Notes: generated by a model from the sequence alone, not told the origin. DNA of 64,000 bases from Strongylocentrotus droebachiensis (GCA_035222895.1 JAVYIG010000117.1:584001-648000), one strand, 5' to 3'; positions 23,501 through 62,725 are shown, counted from the first letter of the stretch. Numbers and translations: made by a program.

Positions 23501-26500
23501 CCTAAAAAATCAATCCTGTCCTGAAAGGGAAAAGCTGAAGAAAAAGAAAGAAATTTCTGTTATTTAAAAGTTTTTACCTCTTGGAGTCGGCCACATCTTT
23601 CAGCATCACCTCACACTGGTGGAGCTGCGTCTCGCCGAACCGAAGCTTGAGAAGCTCCAGGTTACGCAGCTCCCTCGCCGTATCGTAGCTGAAGCTTGAG
23701 AGGATGCGGTCCGCGAGCAGGTTGCGGTACTCGTTGACAAACAGCTCGCGGCTCCCGTAGATGTTGACCAACGTGCTGATGATGTCAGATGTTCTTCTGC
23801 TTTTGGAAGTTTGACCTTGGTGGAAAGTGTTAGAAAGACATTGATTTCATTAAAAAAAGATATTCGAACCACTATAATAAATTCCAAATTATATTCAAAG
23901 ACATTGATCTCTGAAAATACGACTACAGACATTGACATATTAAGCAACACCTCTTTGATATCGAATATCAACAGCTCTTTGAATGACTTGTACAAAATTT
24001 CAAAGGTCATTTTACAGTAATCCACTCCCATTGTCATAAAGGATATCAATTAACATGGACACTAAAACTCACACTATTATCTAATATGTGCTAATTTAAA
24101 ACAATGGGTTATGTAAATGAGGGTTCAAACCATGGGATAAATTTAAACCTCCTTTGCCATTTTTATTTTCTTATAGTAGAAGTTTATTTTTCACAAGTAC
24201 ATAAATCCTGCAAGGTATTACTTCCAGACAAAGCTTACATAACCATTCTCATTCGCTTGGCTTTCCCAACTTACAAACCCTTCAATCATTGACAACAGGC
24301 TACCCAAGCCCTGCTGATCATGTTCACAGTTCAAACTACTTGTCTATCAGAGGTTAAAGGTCATCAGGAGGTCATACTTGGGTCAGCATCGATCGGGTCT
24401 GGCTGCCAGTCGAACGGGTTAGCTTCCTCTGTTCCTGTCGCTGCTCCCTCTTCCACGTTGACCGGTTGAGCTTTGACCAGCTCTTCGGCCAACTCATTGG
24501 AACTATCGTCGGTCAGACTGGACACAATACAGCGGACAGTGTCTTCTCTTGTTCTGTTCAAGAAAAATAATTTAAATAATGTAAGTAATTTTTTTTTGGC
24601 AAGAACCTCTTTGGAGGAGAATGAACAAACATAATATTTTTGGACTTTGACAGTCTTTCATCTTTCTGATTGGTTTCTAATAATCTTAAAACTGTTGATG
24701 GGGTCGATTGATGTGGAATGAAATTCAGAGGTGGTGAGATAACTGCTCAGTATCAAACTTCTTCAAGTATGTATCAATATAGATTAATCCATGTTAATAT
24801 GTTTGGCTGTGACACCTAAAAGAAAATAAGAGAGAGTAAAAATCATGAGAGTTTGAAAGCTCATACTGTAGCTATCAATCTGGACTCCCACATTTTGTCT
24901 GGATGGGTTCTTGAAGACTGACAAGACCGATTTCAACTGCTTAATCGTTTTATGCCCTACCTGAGGTACTTGCGGATGGGTTCGCACACAAGCTCCAAGA
25001 CGATCCCAGATGGATCCAGCACCCGTAATGCTCGTATAGACGAGATGTATTGGGTCAAGATATCAGTTGTGTTCACACCTGGATGAAAATGGGTTTAAAA
25101 GAGTGGAAAGACGTTAACCCGATACAGTCCCATTCATACTTAGGAGAGCTGGATGTTTATCTTGATACATGTGAATATAACAGAGAAACAGTAGAGACAT
25201 TTGAAGTTGGTAGTGACCATTAGGCTATTTTTAACAGTTACTCATCCAAGAGGCTTTCAGGGGTGTCTTACACGATTAAATATTGAACAACCATCCAAGC
25301 ACAACTTGATTTCAACCAATAAGAATCATTTACCACTTGAATTTAATCATTTGAATTGAGAGTAATCTTAATTATTTTAGCAAGGGACTCCCTACAGACT
25401 GAGCAACTCTTTGTTGCTCAATGACACATAATGTACATCAAGCAGAACCCCCTCTCTCTCTCTCTCTTCTTCTCTTATTCTTGGGAACCTTGTTGACTAT
25501 GTTCTGTATTGTGCAAACAATAATAATAATATTCAGCTTTTATATAGCGCTTAATACAAATGTCTCTAAGCGCTTTACAAATATACTATTACCCCGGTCA
25601 TTGGATTCAGTGCTTGCTTGCACACACTGTGTGCACAATCTCCACTCCCTGGGGAGCAATCCAGCCGGGCGTTACTTGACGCTCACAAGCTGTTTGACCA
25701 ACAATGACGGTCGCATCCTACCGGGTACCCATTTAACACCTGGGTGGATAGTAGCAAGTGCAGATTAATATCCTCCTGCCAAAGGATATTAGTGCTGTGT
25801 CGGGATTTGAACCCTCGACCTTTCGCAAACAATTGATATGAAATGGAATGAATTTGAATCAATCAGAACTTACCCGGATGAAGAAGTCTGTTCTCGAAGG
25901 CACTCCGTAGAGACTGGACCAGCTTCGTTCTCAGGTCGGTCTTCTCCAGGCAGCTCTTGAGGTCGTTCAGAGCACTCATCGATTCTGGAAACTCAACGAT
26001 GATGTTGAACAGCTCCTACAACAATCAATAGACAGTTCACACTTTATTTAAAGCGGGACTGCATTACTTGTAGCTACTTGCACCCTCTATATAGCCTACA
26101 ATGCCTAAGCGGTACCAGTTGATCCCCCATGGTTCCCTTTTTCTTATGTTAATTGAGAGCTAATTTGATGAGATAACCGCCTGCCAGTGACCAAGCAAAC
26201 CTGGCCAAACTAGTGCAGATAGGCTTTAAGATTATGGATGCTTTTTTTAGCATTGATCAGTTTAGTTGCATAAAACTAATTTCATTCCAATAGTAAGATT
26301 AGGATGAGTACTCTAGTTGTGGGGTGTATTGATTATGATTGTATCAATTATTAATTTGCTATCCCTACAAAAACTTGGATCAGACAAAAATATAACATCA
26401 GTTTTGTTTTACTTCCAAATTTTAGATTCTAATTTTCTATACCGGTACATAAATTCCCAGAATTTATTTGAGTATTTTGACGACTCAAATTTATCAAACC

Positions 26501-29492
26501 TGTACATTGAATACATTGAATACTAAATTCTCTCATTCCCATATTATGCTGAACACATGGACTCTCTGGTTAACTTAGGCAATAGGATAATAAAGAAAAA
26601 AAAAAGATATTACCTGAATTCTCAATTCAGCTAACGTTTGGTACAAGTAGTACTGAAGCCTCTCCTTCCACTGCTGCAGGGACTGTGACATGACGGGGCT
26701 TTGGGGGCGCTCTGCATTCTTGCCAAAGAAGACCAGATGTAGCCATCCCATCACTTTGTTGTCTAACCACTGAAAGTGAGACAAGAATGAGAGAAAATGA
26801 TATCTTTGATACATTGCTCTGTTTCAGCAACTCCACTAAATTCATTTTACAAAATACATGCTTACTGTACATATATATGTTAATAGTTCAAATACCATCC
26901 TTTGCTGGGTATTATTTAGCCAATTAAACTGTCCCCCTCCTACCCCAATACAGGTATATAGTTGATGAAAATGCTTTAAATACTTGAGAACAGATTGAAA
27001 GCCAGATTGTATGACATACAGGGGGTGTTTCACAAAGATCCTAAGTCGAACCTAACTCTCAGTTGGACTTAAACATTATGGAGAGCCATTTGTATTCAAA
27101 AGCAAATATTCAAGTATTTTAGACTTTTCATAAATTCCACATCAGCAGATTTATCACTGATTTTGGTCATTTGTCATTGAAACAAGGTTTTGTGAAATGG
27201 GTCCCTAATCCACATTTTGAAGTATTTCAAACACATTTAAAGATCAATTACCAATGTCTGGAACAGATAATTAAGACACCCAGCAAGCAAAGACAATGTA
27301 TGGATATGCAGATAATTTTGGGGGCAAAAATGTATAACAAGCTAGAGAATCACTCACACTTTCTAGCGACAAAATAAATGACTTCTCAAACTCTCCAGCG
27401 CACTGCTGGTCTACGTGATGTTTGATCTTCTGATGGATGATAGATGTGACAGGCTCACCACAAACCCTCTCAAGTAAGCCTAGGGAATACCTGCAAAACA
27501 AGTCAAAATTTGAGATTATTTGTATAATGTCTGTCTTTTTTGCCTACCGGTAGATGGATTTGCTTCAATTAGCACTAACCATGATAAACATTCATCCTTC
27601 ATAATATTGTCTAACCTTTGTCTTAGAATATTTATGAAATATTGAAATGTAAACTTCAAATTACTGGTTTTATCAACTTTCCAGATAACCAACCAGACAC
27701 ACCAAATGTCAATATACAGCATTAGATTGAACCTGAAGATGATTGTTAGACGATATCAAAGTTGTATCGACTGGTTGCAAACACCCGATACATGTACATG
27801 TATGAAAGAAGTGATTGAAACAAAATGTGTTGACTATCCAATTCAGGAGCTTCAGTTCAACACAATCAAGATTGGATATATCATTAAAACTTCATATCTC
27901 ATCCTCTTTTATAAATTGAATTTGTTGAAATGATGAAATTAGCACTAGATTAAAATAAAATCCTTACAACTGAGCATTAATTTGGTGAAAAGCTGTCAGG
28001 GTATCCGAGTTAGAGGGGGTGGATATATTTTCTGAGTCTCTTCCCTCATCATCATCACCATCATCATCATCCTTCTCGATATCCGTACTCTCGTCCATGT
28101 CCATCTCACTGTCATCGCTCGTTCTGATCCGTTCCTCTTTGTCATCACCATCGCTAAATGCTTTAAAGACAGACGAGTACACCGTCTTCACGACTTCAGA
28201 AAAGTGCATTGGAGTGCGATAGAAGAGAAGGGCCTTCACAAGGACGTCAAAGCGCTCTTCGAGTGACCGGCCCCCGTTGGGGAGGACGCTGGCAAGCAGA
28301 CTGAGGCTGTTAGCATACGGAACGATTGAGGAGTGGAGGATGTTTATTCCACGGGTGAGGCAATCCAAGCATATCGTTGACGATGATGTGTCGTCAATCT
28401 TGAAGGTGGACCAGATGTTTGGGGCGATCCTGCTCTGCAGGTCTTGCTGGAAAGTCTCCATAAACCATTCTGTAACGAGGATCTCCAAACCCTGGTCGAG
28501 CAGGAACTCTACCGCGGGCTTGAACCTTGTTAATCTGTCATTATGCTGCTCCTGTATATGAAACAAAAGTCCTTGTCAGTATAGGTTTACCAAATTTTTT
28601 CTCATTAGGTTTTTAATAGTCTTTTATTTCTCCTCAGAACTTATAGAAGACAAGAAAAGAATGTGGGAAATTTTTTTTTCTTCCTTTTTTTGGGAAAAAC
28701 ATGTAGCAATTATGATATTCAAGTCAACAGATAACAACAAGTTCAACAACAAATATTCCTACAAGGAAATGGACTTCACATTATGATGATGAAATGTTCG
28801 ACTACGATTCTACATGTACATCAAAAAAGTTAATTAAAAAGTAAACATTAGTGTCGATATTGAAAATCACTTCCTGGATTTCAGTTCTTCGTTTTCAATT
28901 AATTTTTTCTGCTAAAACATGAAGAAAAGAAAAAAACCAACAGAAACAAAACAAAACCCAAACTTGTTTCTTTTAAATTCGCACAATGATTGAAATTTGA
29001 ATGATTTATTGCCCGAAATGTCAAATTTGCTCTTCTCCTATTTAAATTTATCATTTCACTTCAAAATTGGAAGACACAAAATCATATTTGATCCTCATTC
29101 ATCGGTTTTTTGTCAACGTTCAAGTTTTTCAAGTCCATCCCCCCAATTAACACTCAACAGACCTTACCATTCCCAGCACGGGCCGCCTCCCCGAAGGCAA
29201 GGGCGCGGGAAGTACAGTCGTGTCCCTTGTACCCTATATGCCGGTGTGGAGCTAATGAGACGAATTTTAAGCCATTGTTTGATCACAAATCACAAGTTAC
29301 CACACATAGATAAACGCTAAATAACACTTCAAGAGTAAATTTCATTTAATAATCTACGATAAAACACAATATTATTGGCCTCACCTTTTGGAAAGTGTTG
29401 TCTGAGAGACATTTCGTGGCAATATCCCAAGCAAAGTTGATAGAAGTGCACTTTGCCATTTTCACACAATTCGAAATTGTGGCTCGCTCCAT
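15605..29492 (-). CDS. ANAPC2: Anaphase-promoting complex subunit 2 (APC2, cullin family), complete
   Basis: APC2 is the cullin scaffold of the APC/C ubiquitin ligase; its C-terminal part holds the RING subunit APC11 and its N-terminal part joins the complex core. Exons in transcript order: 29492-29385, 28551-27968, 27490-27358, 26769-26614, 26015-25874, 25078-24961, 24553-24378, 23815-23578, 22986-22695, 21001-20885, 18290-18152, 17478-17240, 15814-15605. All introns are GT-AG and phases join, giving 883 residues (human about 822). Landmarks: LLHPGVNT.DILTQYISSIRALRVLDPS, CEPIRKYLRTREDTVR, SDIISTLVNIYGSRELF.NEYR, LLKLRFGE..LH.CEVMLKD, MRTLNWK..LG.V, and C-terminal REQQLIYSAGTYRLP. The extra length comes mainly from the exon 9 linker. 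Start ATG 29492-29490 is chosen because it opens exon 1 in frame (MERATISNCVK); the N-terminus is poorly conserved, so it is less certain than the rest. Confidence 0.95.
15960..16600. repeat. Degenerate tandem repeat (unit about 130-150 bp) in ANAPC2 intron 12
   Basis: Four units share ATAATGAGC, TGACCTTTGACCTCATGACC, CAATTCATTAGCTCTGCAAG and ACATACATGACCTAAGTTTG. The array ends GAACGGGACGGACGGACAA. One unit has TGACCTTTGACCT at about 16307-16319. Confidence 0.75.
16946..17228. mobile_element. Miniature inverted-repeat element in ANAPC2 intron 12
   Basis: Ends pair over about 50 bp: GGGTGTTTCACAAAGACTAA and ACTTAACTATGGCAGGCC at the left versus GCCTGCCATAGTTAAGTCC and ATCTTTGTGAAACACCCC at the right. 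The right end stops 12 bp from exon 12. A related half-copy starts at about 27021 and a cousin lies at 21106-21240. Confidence 0.65.
17240..17478 (-). CDS. ANAPC2: ANAPC2 exon 12: winged-helix segment
   Basis: Encodes WTIQELSEKMQVPGGAVRRK, IAYWQSQGLLKEE and an acidic stretch MIDSDEEAESATASVEDQKE. It corresponds to the APC2 winged-helix B domain, which in human APC/C is the mobile element contacting UbcH10. Confidence 0.93.
17590..18151 (-). repeat. Three partial tandem copies of ANAPC2 exon 11 with its donor
   Basis: Reading minus, copies at about 17996-18075, 17810-17890 and 17600-17675 repeat the VT(L/F)DIELRDRTVT..SP.QATI.MHFQE part. The first keeps the donor GTACGT in place. Each unit also includes about 80 bp of intron (ACAGTTCTTTTGTC on plus) and a poly-C run where the exon's first half should be. 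The middle copy has an in-frame stop; none has a good acceptor. Confidence 0.88.
18152..18290 (-). CDS. ANAPC2: ANAPC2 exon 11 (cullin alpha/beta region)
   Basis: Encodes VLKGMRTLNWKTNLGQVTLD, IELRDRTVTLTVSPIQATII and MHFQER. Acceptor CCAACAG, donor GTAGGT. Three further copies of its 3' half lie in the following intron (about 17590-18100). Confidence 0.93.
18400..20884. other. ANAPC2 intron 10 outside the repeats listed
   Basis: Non-coding. It holds a GATGAAGGATGAAGG run and a LINE/SINE-like tail near 18410-18570, a (TTTA)n run at 18989-19026, an unassigned less AT-rich stretch at about 19900-20350 without a usable reading frame, a CCCTGGGTAAA-(ATT)n repeat end at about 20440-20545 and poly-A near 20700. 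No exon is supported. Confidence 0.5.
19321..19825. mobile_element. Inverted-end repeat in ANAPC2 intron 10
   Basis: Ends AAAGGTAATGCAAAGTTTTG and CAAAACTTTGTATTACCTTT pair. Interior words such as CCCCTGTGGATGTATTATAA reappear inverted at about 32060-32250 in ATP13A1 intron 3, so a partial second copy exists. Confidence 0.65.
21681..22140. repeat. Long imperfect inverted repeat with perfect 24-bp hairpin
   Basis: The centre is ATCACTGTTATTTTGCTCTG..., 21927-21950, and its exact complement 21961-21984, with a 10-bp loop. Outer arms also pair: ATTGGCTGAGATATGGCCAT with ATGGTCATATCTCAGCCAAT, and GAACTTCATTTTCCGAAAGA with TCTTTCGGAAAATGAAGTTC. It is in ANAPC2 intron 9, directly next to the hAT element at 22175. 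Confidence 0.88.
22175..22680. mobile_element. Non-autonomous hAT-like element beside ANAPC2 exon 9
   Basis: Inverted ends CAGGCCTTCTCAACT (22175) and AGTTGAGAAGGCCTG (ending 22680), flanked by an 8-bp duplication CTGTAGAA / CTGTAAAA with one mismatch. No transposase is inside its 506 bp. Its right target duplication occupies intron positions +7 to +14 after the exon 9 donor. Confidence 0.82.
22695..22986 (-). CDS. ANAPC2: ANAPC2 exon 9: expanded Lys/Glu-rich linker
   Basis: Ninety-seven residues (about 552-649) replace a linker of roughly 20 residues in vertebrate APC2, between the conserved DVADSKR block and the MDFNTMILSAQFWP block of exon 10. Content: a charged EKEKKRKEEEKKK run, GEEEGEEEEEGG, a DKENEE motif at about 625-630, then four S/T-P sites (T633, S635, S640, S646). 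Flanking phases match exons 8 and 10, so it is spliced in rather than a cassette of foreign phase. It is likely disordered. Confidence 0.85.
23578..23815 (-). CDS. ANAPC2: ANAPC2 exon 8: start of cullin-homology region
   Basis: Encodes S-QTSKSRRTSDIISTLVNI..., then YGSRELFVNEYRNLLADRIL, RELRNLELLKLRFGETQLHQ and CEVMLKDVADSKR. This is the best conserved APC2 block. The acceptor was placed at 23816/23815 because only that AG restores the frame from exon 7; AGs closer to the motif are out of phase. Confidence 0.92.
25515..25835 (-). repeat. SINE, family 2, minus orientation
   Basis: Reverse complement order: head with box B-like GGTTCAAATCC-type sequence, body with CTTTGGCAGGAGGATATTAA, CCACCCAGGTGTTAAATGGG, CCCAGGGAGTGGAGA, then AGCGCTTAGAGACATTTGTA, AAGCGCTATATAAAAGCTG and an (ATT)n tail. 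It lies in ANAPC2 intron 5. Its tail gives the empty site for the insertion at 59242. Confidence 0.7.
26048..26229 (-). mobile_element. TTAA miniature element, family A
   Basis: Reversed copy in ANAPC2 intron 4, starting about 30 bp upstream (in gene terms) of exon 5. Ends TTAAAGCGGGACTGCATTAC and TAGTGCAGATAGGCTTTAA. Confidence 0.72.
27968..28551 (-). CDS. ANAPC2: ANAPC2 exon 2: N-terminal cullin-repeat region with acidic insert
   Basis: The largest ANAPC2 exon (about 195 residues). It contains LEILVTEWFMETFQQDLQ.RI, the conserved APC2 N-terminal helix region, and ends FHQINAQL. Near its end is an acidic stretch (MDMDESTDIEKDDDDGDDDEG) that matches a variable loop in other APC2 proteins. 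Confidence 0.92.
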
Positions 29493-29677
29493 ACTATGAA
29501 ACAAATATGTTTTAAATATATGTATGACTTCATATATACCATTAGTTATTGGTTAACTGATAATATTTTATGCATTAACATATTTTTACAAATTGCAATA
29601 GGTATTACCTATGTGAAATAAGGAAGACATTTTAATTATATCGTCAATAAAAATGTTTCTAATTCATTTTATCCAAT
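29493..29677. promoter_or_regulatory. Bidirectional promoter region between ANAPC2 and ATP13A1
   Basis: Only 185 bp separate the two start codons, which point away from each other. The stretch is AT-rich with no obvious TATA placement. ATTGG (an inverted CCAAT) lies at 29548-29552. A CCAATATGGC at 29674-29683 covers the ATP13A1 start and resembles a YY1-type site. Transcription starts are not visible, so both 5' UTRs must share this space or extend over the partner start. Confidence 0.6.
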
Positions 29678-57296
<27,619 letters not shown>

Positions 57297-58422
57297 TCCT
57301 GCACAAAACCGTTGTGTATTGTTATGAATGGGACTATACAGGACAGATTGTAGGACCTCAAATTCGTCACCGGGGATAATGGTGATGTCGTGAAGCAATG
57401 CAAAGATATTTTCATATGCAACAAGTGAATGTCAAAACTCAAAAACATTGTTTTGTTGTGGTTGATGTATGTAGCAAAGATATATAAATTGGTATGATTT
57501 GATAGACAACAACTTTTGTGAAATGTTAGAGAAATTCTTGGTTGTAATACTTGTGTACTTGATAAATTCAACCATCATTTGATCACATTTTAAAATCAAG
57601 TACAATGAGACCTTTATATAAAGGCCACTTAAGGGAGAAAATTAAAATGGTCTTTATGTGCTGGTTCGATACAGGTTATAATGATAAAGTATGTCATTGC
57701 ATTATCCACCCTTAGTAGATGAATTTGAGGAATCTTTAACTTCATTTTTTTAATAATTTACTCAACATGATGATCACGTTGGAAAAATTGCTAAATGTTA
57801 AAGTCGATTTCATATTCTCAATATTTGTGTTTGAAAAATATTTAAACTTTTACATGAGAACGTTTTGTCTGTACTTTTGGGTTTGAATTCAATTGAAATG
57901 AAGATCTGAAATTCATTCCAAAAAGCAACTTTACAGTTTGGCAGAAAATCTTGCTCAAAACTGATATAATAGCAAGGTCAATTTTTCAATGTGGTTTTCA
58001 TCCCTGTCATGTGACATTAGTATTTGTCATATCTCTGAGTGATATTAGAATTTCAGACCAAAAAAATGATTGATAATTTTTCTCATAATCAGTCTACATA
58101 GTGTTTTACCTTGCCTGCGGAAGACAATTTGAGAGATGATGACCCTTTGACACAGTGTAATTAGGAAATAGTGAAAAATGGTGTAGTGAGAAATGATGTC
58201 TTATCAAATTTGGGCCAATTCAAGGTTCAGAATCAGTTTGTCGGATTGGAGTGGTTTACATATTTAAAAGGAGAAAGAGAAAAGTTGGTGATGGTCACCA
58301 ATGTTCATTAGGTTTTTTTAATTTGTTAGAGCTTGATTAATTAGCTTTTAGTTTTTCTGCTGTATTCATTCACAATTCAGGGTAGGCTACACTGTATGGG
58401 ATACATGTTAATCAATGTCTAA
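57297..58422 (+). other. ATP13A1 3' UTR and downstream sequence
   Basis: Non-coding sequence after the TAA. A partial CAGTCAAACCTG-family repeat lies at about 57600-57680 (AAGGCCACTTAAGGGAGAAA). An ATTAAA, a weaker poly(A) signal variant, is at 57641-57646. The transcript end cannot be placed from sequence. Confidence 0.5.
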
Positions 58423-58891
58423 GACCCCGTTCTCACTCACTTCGTTGGAGCGCTCTGGAGCGCTCTAACTAAGACCCGTTCCTCAGGAGCGGTTCTTAGG
58501 TGAGTGAGAACGGTCAAAGTGGTCCAGGAAGTGGACTTCTGGACCGCTCCAGAAGACCACCTTCCGAGGTGGTCTTGAGGAGCGGGTCTTATTAAGAGCG
58601 GTTTGGAGCGCTCTAACGTGCAATGTGAACGGAAAGCGTACTTTGAATGGAAGTGAGCTAGTGACCTTCGGTGCGAAACATGTAGTACGGTACATACGGT
58701 TTGTATTCCGCGCGCAAAAAAATTGACCTGCTGACCTGAGCTGCCATAGCAACAAGACCACTTTGACTCGTGGAGCGGTTTGAGCCATAAAAAACTGCTC
58801 GGAGTGTGAACGCTCGCAAACCGTTCCTCAAGACCCGTTCCTCTGGAGCGGTCTAACTAAGACCACTTTCAAAGTGAGTGAGAACGGGGTC
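58423..58891. mobile_element. Harbinger-like miniature element
   Basis: Inverted ends GACCCCGTTCTCACTCACTT and its complement (one mismatch over 22 bp), flanked by TAA on both sides (58420-58422 and 58892-58894). The TAA duplication fits PIF/Harbinger. The GC-rich 469-bp interior carries repeated GGAGCGGTCT/GAGCGCTCTAAC words and no transposase. Confidence 0.82.
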
Positions 58892-59241
58892 TAATAGACC
58901 GTTTTGCTAACATATTCAAATTTATGAATACCGACTAAAGAAAGGTTGTTCTTTTCATCCTGTAAGCTGACCAGAGCTTGCCTGACATGGCAACACGTAA
59001 TGTATGCAGACTGGATTCCAAGTACATGTGTATTGTAGTTCATTTATTAATTACTGTTTAATGGAATACCTCGTCACTAGGTCCCCGGGAAAGAAACATC
59101 TATAAATATGAATATGTTAGTAAACCAGTCTGGCGGAAATGCTCCCCAGGGAGTGGAGATTGTGCACACAGTGTGTGCGGGCAAGCACCGGGGTAATACT
59201 GGGGTAATAGTATATTTGTAAAGCGCTTAGAGACATTCGTA

Positions 59242-59634
59242 TTAAAGATGAAGTTGAGTTTTGGTCATGCGATTGCATTGTGAAAGAAACGGTGTGGAAT
59301 CGACCAGAAATGGTTGATCATCTAGCATATAAGAATTTGTGTGTATTGCAAGGTTCTGGAATCATCAAAATGATAAGAAATTTGGCCAAGTCTTGGTAAA
59401 GTTACAAACACTGTACACAGAAAAATGTATATGGGACTACACGAACACCTGGCGTAAAAATCCTACCCCGAGTTTTACGATGTTACATGACATATTTAGA
59501 ATATAAAGGCATTTGAAGAGCCATGCTTTTCAGGGAACATGTCTTATCTGATGTTCTTCCACACTTGCATAATAAGAATGATAAAGCTCACAAATTATTT
59601 TTCACCTCTTCCCAGAACTCAACCTTCTCTTTAA
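59242..59634 (-). mobile_element. TTAA miniature element, family B, inside a SINE tail
   Basis: Bounded by TTAA and lying inside a family 2 SINE: GCGCTTAGAGACATTCGTA precedes it and GTGCTATATAAAAGC plus (ATT)n follow it. The uninterrupted SINE at 25515-25835 has a single TTAA at this position. Confidence 0.85.
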
Positions 59635-61672
59635 GTGCTATATAAAAGCTAAATATTATTATTATTATTATTATCAAATGGAGATGTATCAATGTTAAAA
59701 GCAAGAAAGGCGTTAATCCTGTGTGAAATGATATTACTATGCCCTTCCTGCTCCAAACAGGCTTGACAAGATACCTCTGGCCAGTTCCGTGTCTGTCCTG
59801 ATCACGGCTCCTGCTCTGTACATTATGTGGTAGGTGGCCAAAAATGGGTAACGGTACTTGCAATAAGGTTCGTAAGATTCATATTTATTGTCCATTTCAC
59901 AATGGAAATTTGTGTTATTTACATGGTATATGGATACACAAATAGACATTTATGTCCATTCAAAAAGACAAATTCTTTTAAATAATTCTGACTTGACAGA
60001 AAACAAAAACAGAATTTCAATTTGGGTCTATTTTTATCCGAGTTTGGCTACTTCCACATCTCTTTGGCAAATATGGGCTTGTTTTTTACTCAAGCCGTGG
60101 GTGTTCTGTTTCTTGTGTGTGCAAGCACGCGAGTAAAAGTAGATTATCACATTTTCCAGGAGAGAAACGGTAATTAAAAATAAATAATTATAATAGGTAG
60201 TAATTGACCTCTACCTGCCCAATTTTTCTATGACCAGAACAATTTTTGTTCTTTCTTATCGCTAAATGTTGGGTAAGGAGAGAGGGGTGATCTTTGACCA
60301 TTTTAAAGAAAGCGCTCATAATAATAATAATAATAATGCGGACATTTATATAGTGCAGCTACTGTATGAATATACTCTACTGCACATAATACAAATTATC
60401 ATATTATTACCCCAGCTGTAGCCTGAGCCCCCATTATAAGGCGCTTATATCAGCATTCAAAGCATTCAAGATATGCAATGTATATGTCTGGCTTTTTATT
60501 CTACGGGTTTATGTTACTTGTTGTCCAGGTTGATATCCTTCCTGTGTCTGTCACAGTGTTTTTCTGTCTTTCTGTCTTTTTTTCTCACCTTCCTTTTATT
60601 GTCGTGAAATCCAAAGTCCACTCTCTTTCAAATTTTGTAGATGTTATTGTTGAAAAGCATTAATCGCTTTCAAACATACGATATTGAAATCATGCATTTT
60701 AATGTTGAAATCTAATCTTACTTGTAGTAAATCATTCCACATGCATGTATATAGAGTATTCTTAGATTTAGTCGTTACTTCTCGACAGGTTATTGCTTGT
60801 GTGTGATCAGTATTTTGGGCGAGACACTTTGATTGGTTGCCAATTTGTGATTGCCAATTTGAACACCACTCACTATAAGCATTTTAAAAATCGAATTCAA
60901 TCTGTATTATTGTTAGTGCTTAGATTGAAACGTCAGTTTGGCAATATGCTAGATTCTTGTCTAGTAATATTATGAATAATATATACTTGGAACATTTGCC
61001 AACTGAAATATTTCTGAACAAGGTGTGAATAGGATATGGAACGATTTGACTTGAGGTTATCTTGAAAAGAGAAAAGTTACGGGCTCTTGCACTAGAACTT
61101 ATTAAACTTGACTGTTCTAATATTCTCACCGATATACTTGTATGTGCAGATTCATTAAACGTTGCTAATGCCAACAAAATTTGCATCCATTGGGTATCAT
61201 TTTTATTTGTGCAGGTATCTGTTGTATGTAGCATGTAGCATTGTTTTAATTTTTTATTCAAGCTTCCCGTCTTCTCTCTCTTCACTTTTCTTGTATCATT
61301 CTCTCTCACTCCTCGGCCATCAATTTTTGTTTTGACCTTGAACGTTTGGTATATAAACATGTATTCTTCTTTCCCTTTTGATATTCCCCTCTCTCTCTCT
61401 CTTCTTCCCCTTCTCTGTTTCACTCTTTCTCTTTCTCCATCTCTTGCTCCCTCTCCCTCTCTACATGTTTATCTCTTCCCCTTATCCAATTCTCCCCCTA
61501 CTCTGTTCATAACTTGCCATATTCTTCCCCTTCTCTCTCTCCCTCTTCCTTTCTCCATCTCTTTATTCCTCTCCCTCTCTACATGTTTATTTCTACCCCC
61601 TATCCAATTCTTCCTCTCCTCTTTTCAACTTCAAAACTTGAAAATTCTCTTTTTCACTACCGTAATTGAGAA

Positions 61673-61707
<35 letters not shown>

Positions 61708-62725
61708 TGGGACAACGATTTACTGAAACAAACTATGTCTCTGTTCATGACGTAAATATTGATAGCTATGTACATAATCAAATTTATCAACAAGGAATGA
61801 ATAAAATAACAATTAAGACACTAGAAAAAAGAAAGATAATATACATCTGATCAATTTTCAAACACGAAACACAAATCTGAGTCGAGTTAAAATACATACA
61901 TTTTTGGTCTCGGAACTACAGTATACAAAATAGATGTAGATCTAGAATAATTAATTTTGGGATGAAAATCTGCGTTCGGGTACGAAAAGCTGTCATGAAT
62001 GAATTGAAATTTGAATACATCACATACTGTACCTACCAAATATGGAATACATGCCTTTTACATTAAGTATTGAATACATGTAATTATATTTCTGAATGGA
62101 ACAAGAATACTAATGCTCTTATGAACGAGAGCTAAACACATCATTAGTCATTAGTAGTACTGATGTAGATACAAATATATATATAGTTCATCATATTTTT
62201 GTCTAATTAACGCATTTGTCATTCAAAGGCACACATTTTTTCTATCTACATGTATAAAGGGAATACAAATTTGGAATAGTAATACATTTACATGCATCTA
62301 TGAAGTAACGAAAGGGAATCATAGTTTAGGAATGAATTGAACATACAGGTACATAATACATGTATGTATGGTTCATATGGTAATATATTAAAGGTATATG
62401 TAATCTCAAGTTATTGTAATATTGAAAAAGCACAAACACTATGCAATAGTTTCTACCGCACTGCAAGAGCTCTTGATGTGGTTAAAATCTACAACATAAC
62501 GTTAGATGAAAAGATGTACTTTCAGTTTTTATTTGAATGTATGATGGTGATTTCCTCATTTGTAACGGTGAGTTATTCCACAGATAAATGCTGGATCTCC
62601 CAATGTTATTTTTTAGTTATATGGGATAGGGTTTGCAATAATGAAACAAAATGTTAATAAAATCATTTAATGGGAGTATAGATTTTTGATCACATAGCAA
62701 TGATTAAAGAATACTTAATGGGATT

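Larger units (their letters stand above)
23041..29384. other. ANAPC2 introns 1-8, remaining sequence
   Basis: AT-rich intron sequence between the exons listed for ANAPC2. Apart from the SINE at 25515-25835, the family A element at 26048-26229 and the half-copy of a GTGTTTCACAAAGAT repeat at about 27021-27215, I see no recognisable element and no further exon. Confidence 0.5.

Noticed and set aside
60920-61423. Minus-strand frame of 167 codons
   Set aside because: It begins in a CT-rich run (GRRERERG-type residues) and has no family features.
62337-62657. Possible 106-codon gene at the right end
   Set aside because: No recognisable domain, no splice context and AT-biased codons. It is treated as chance.
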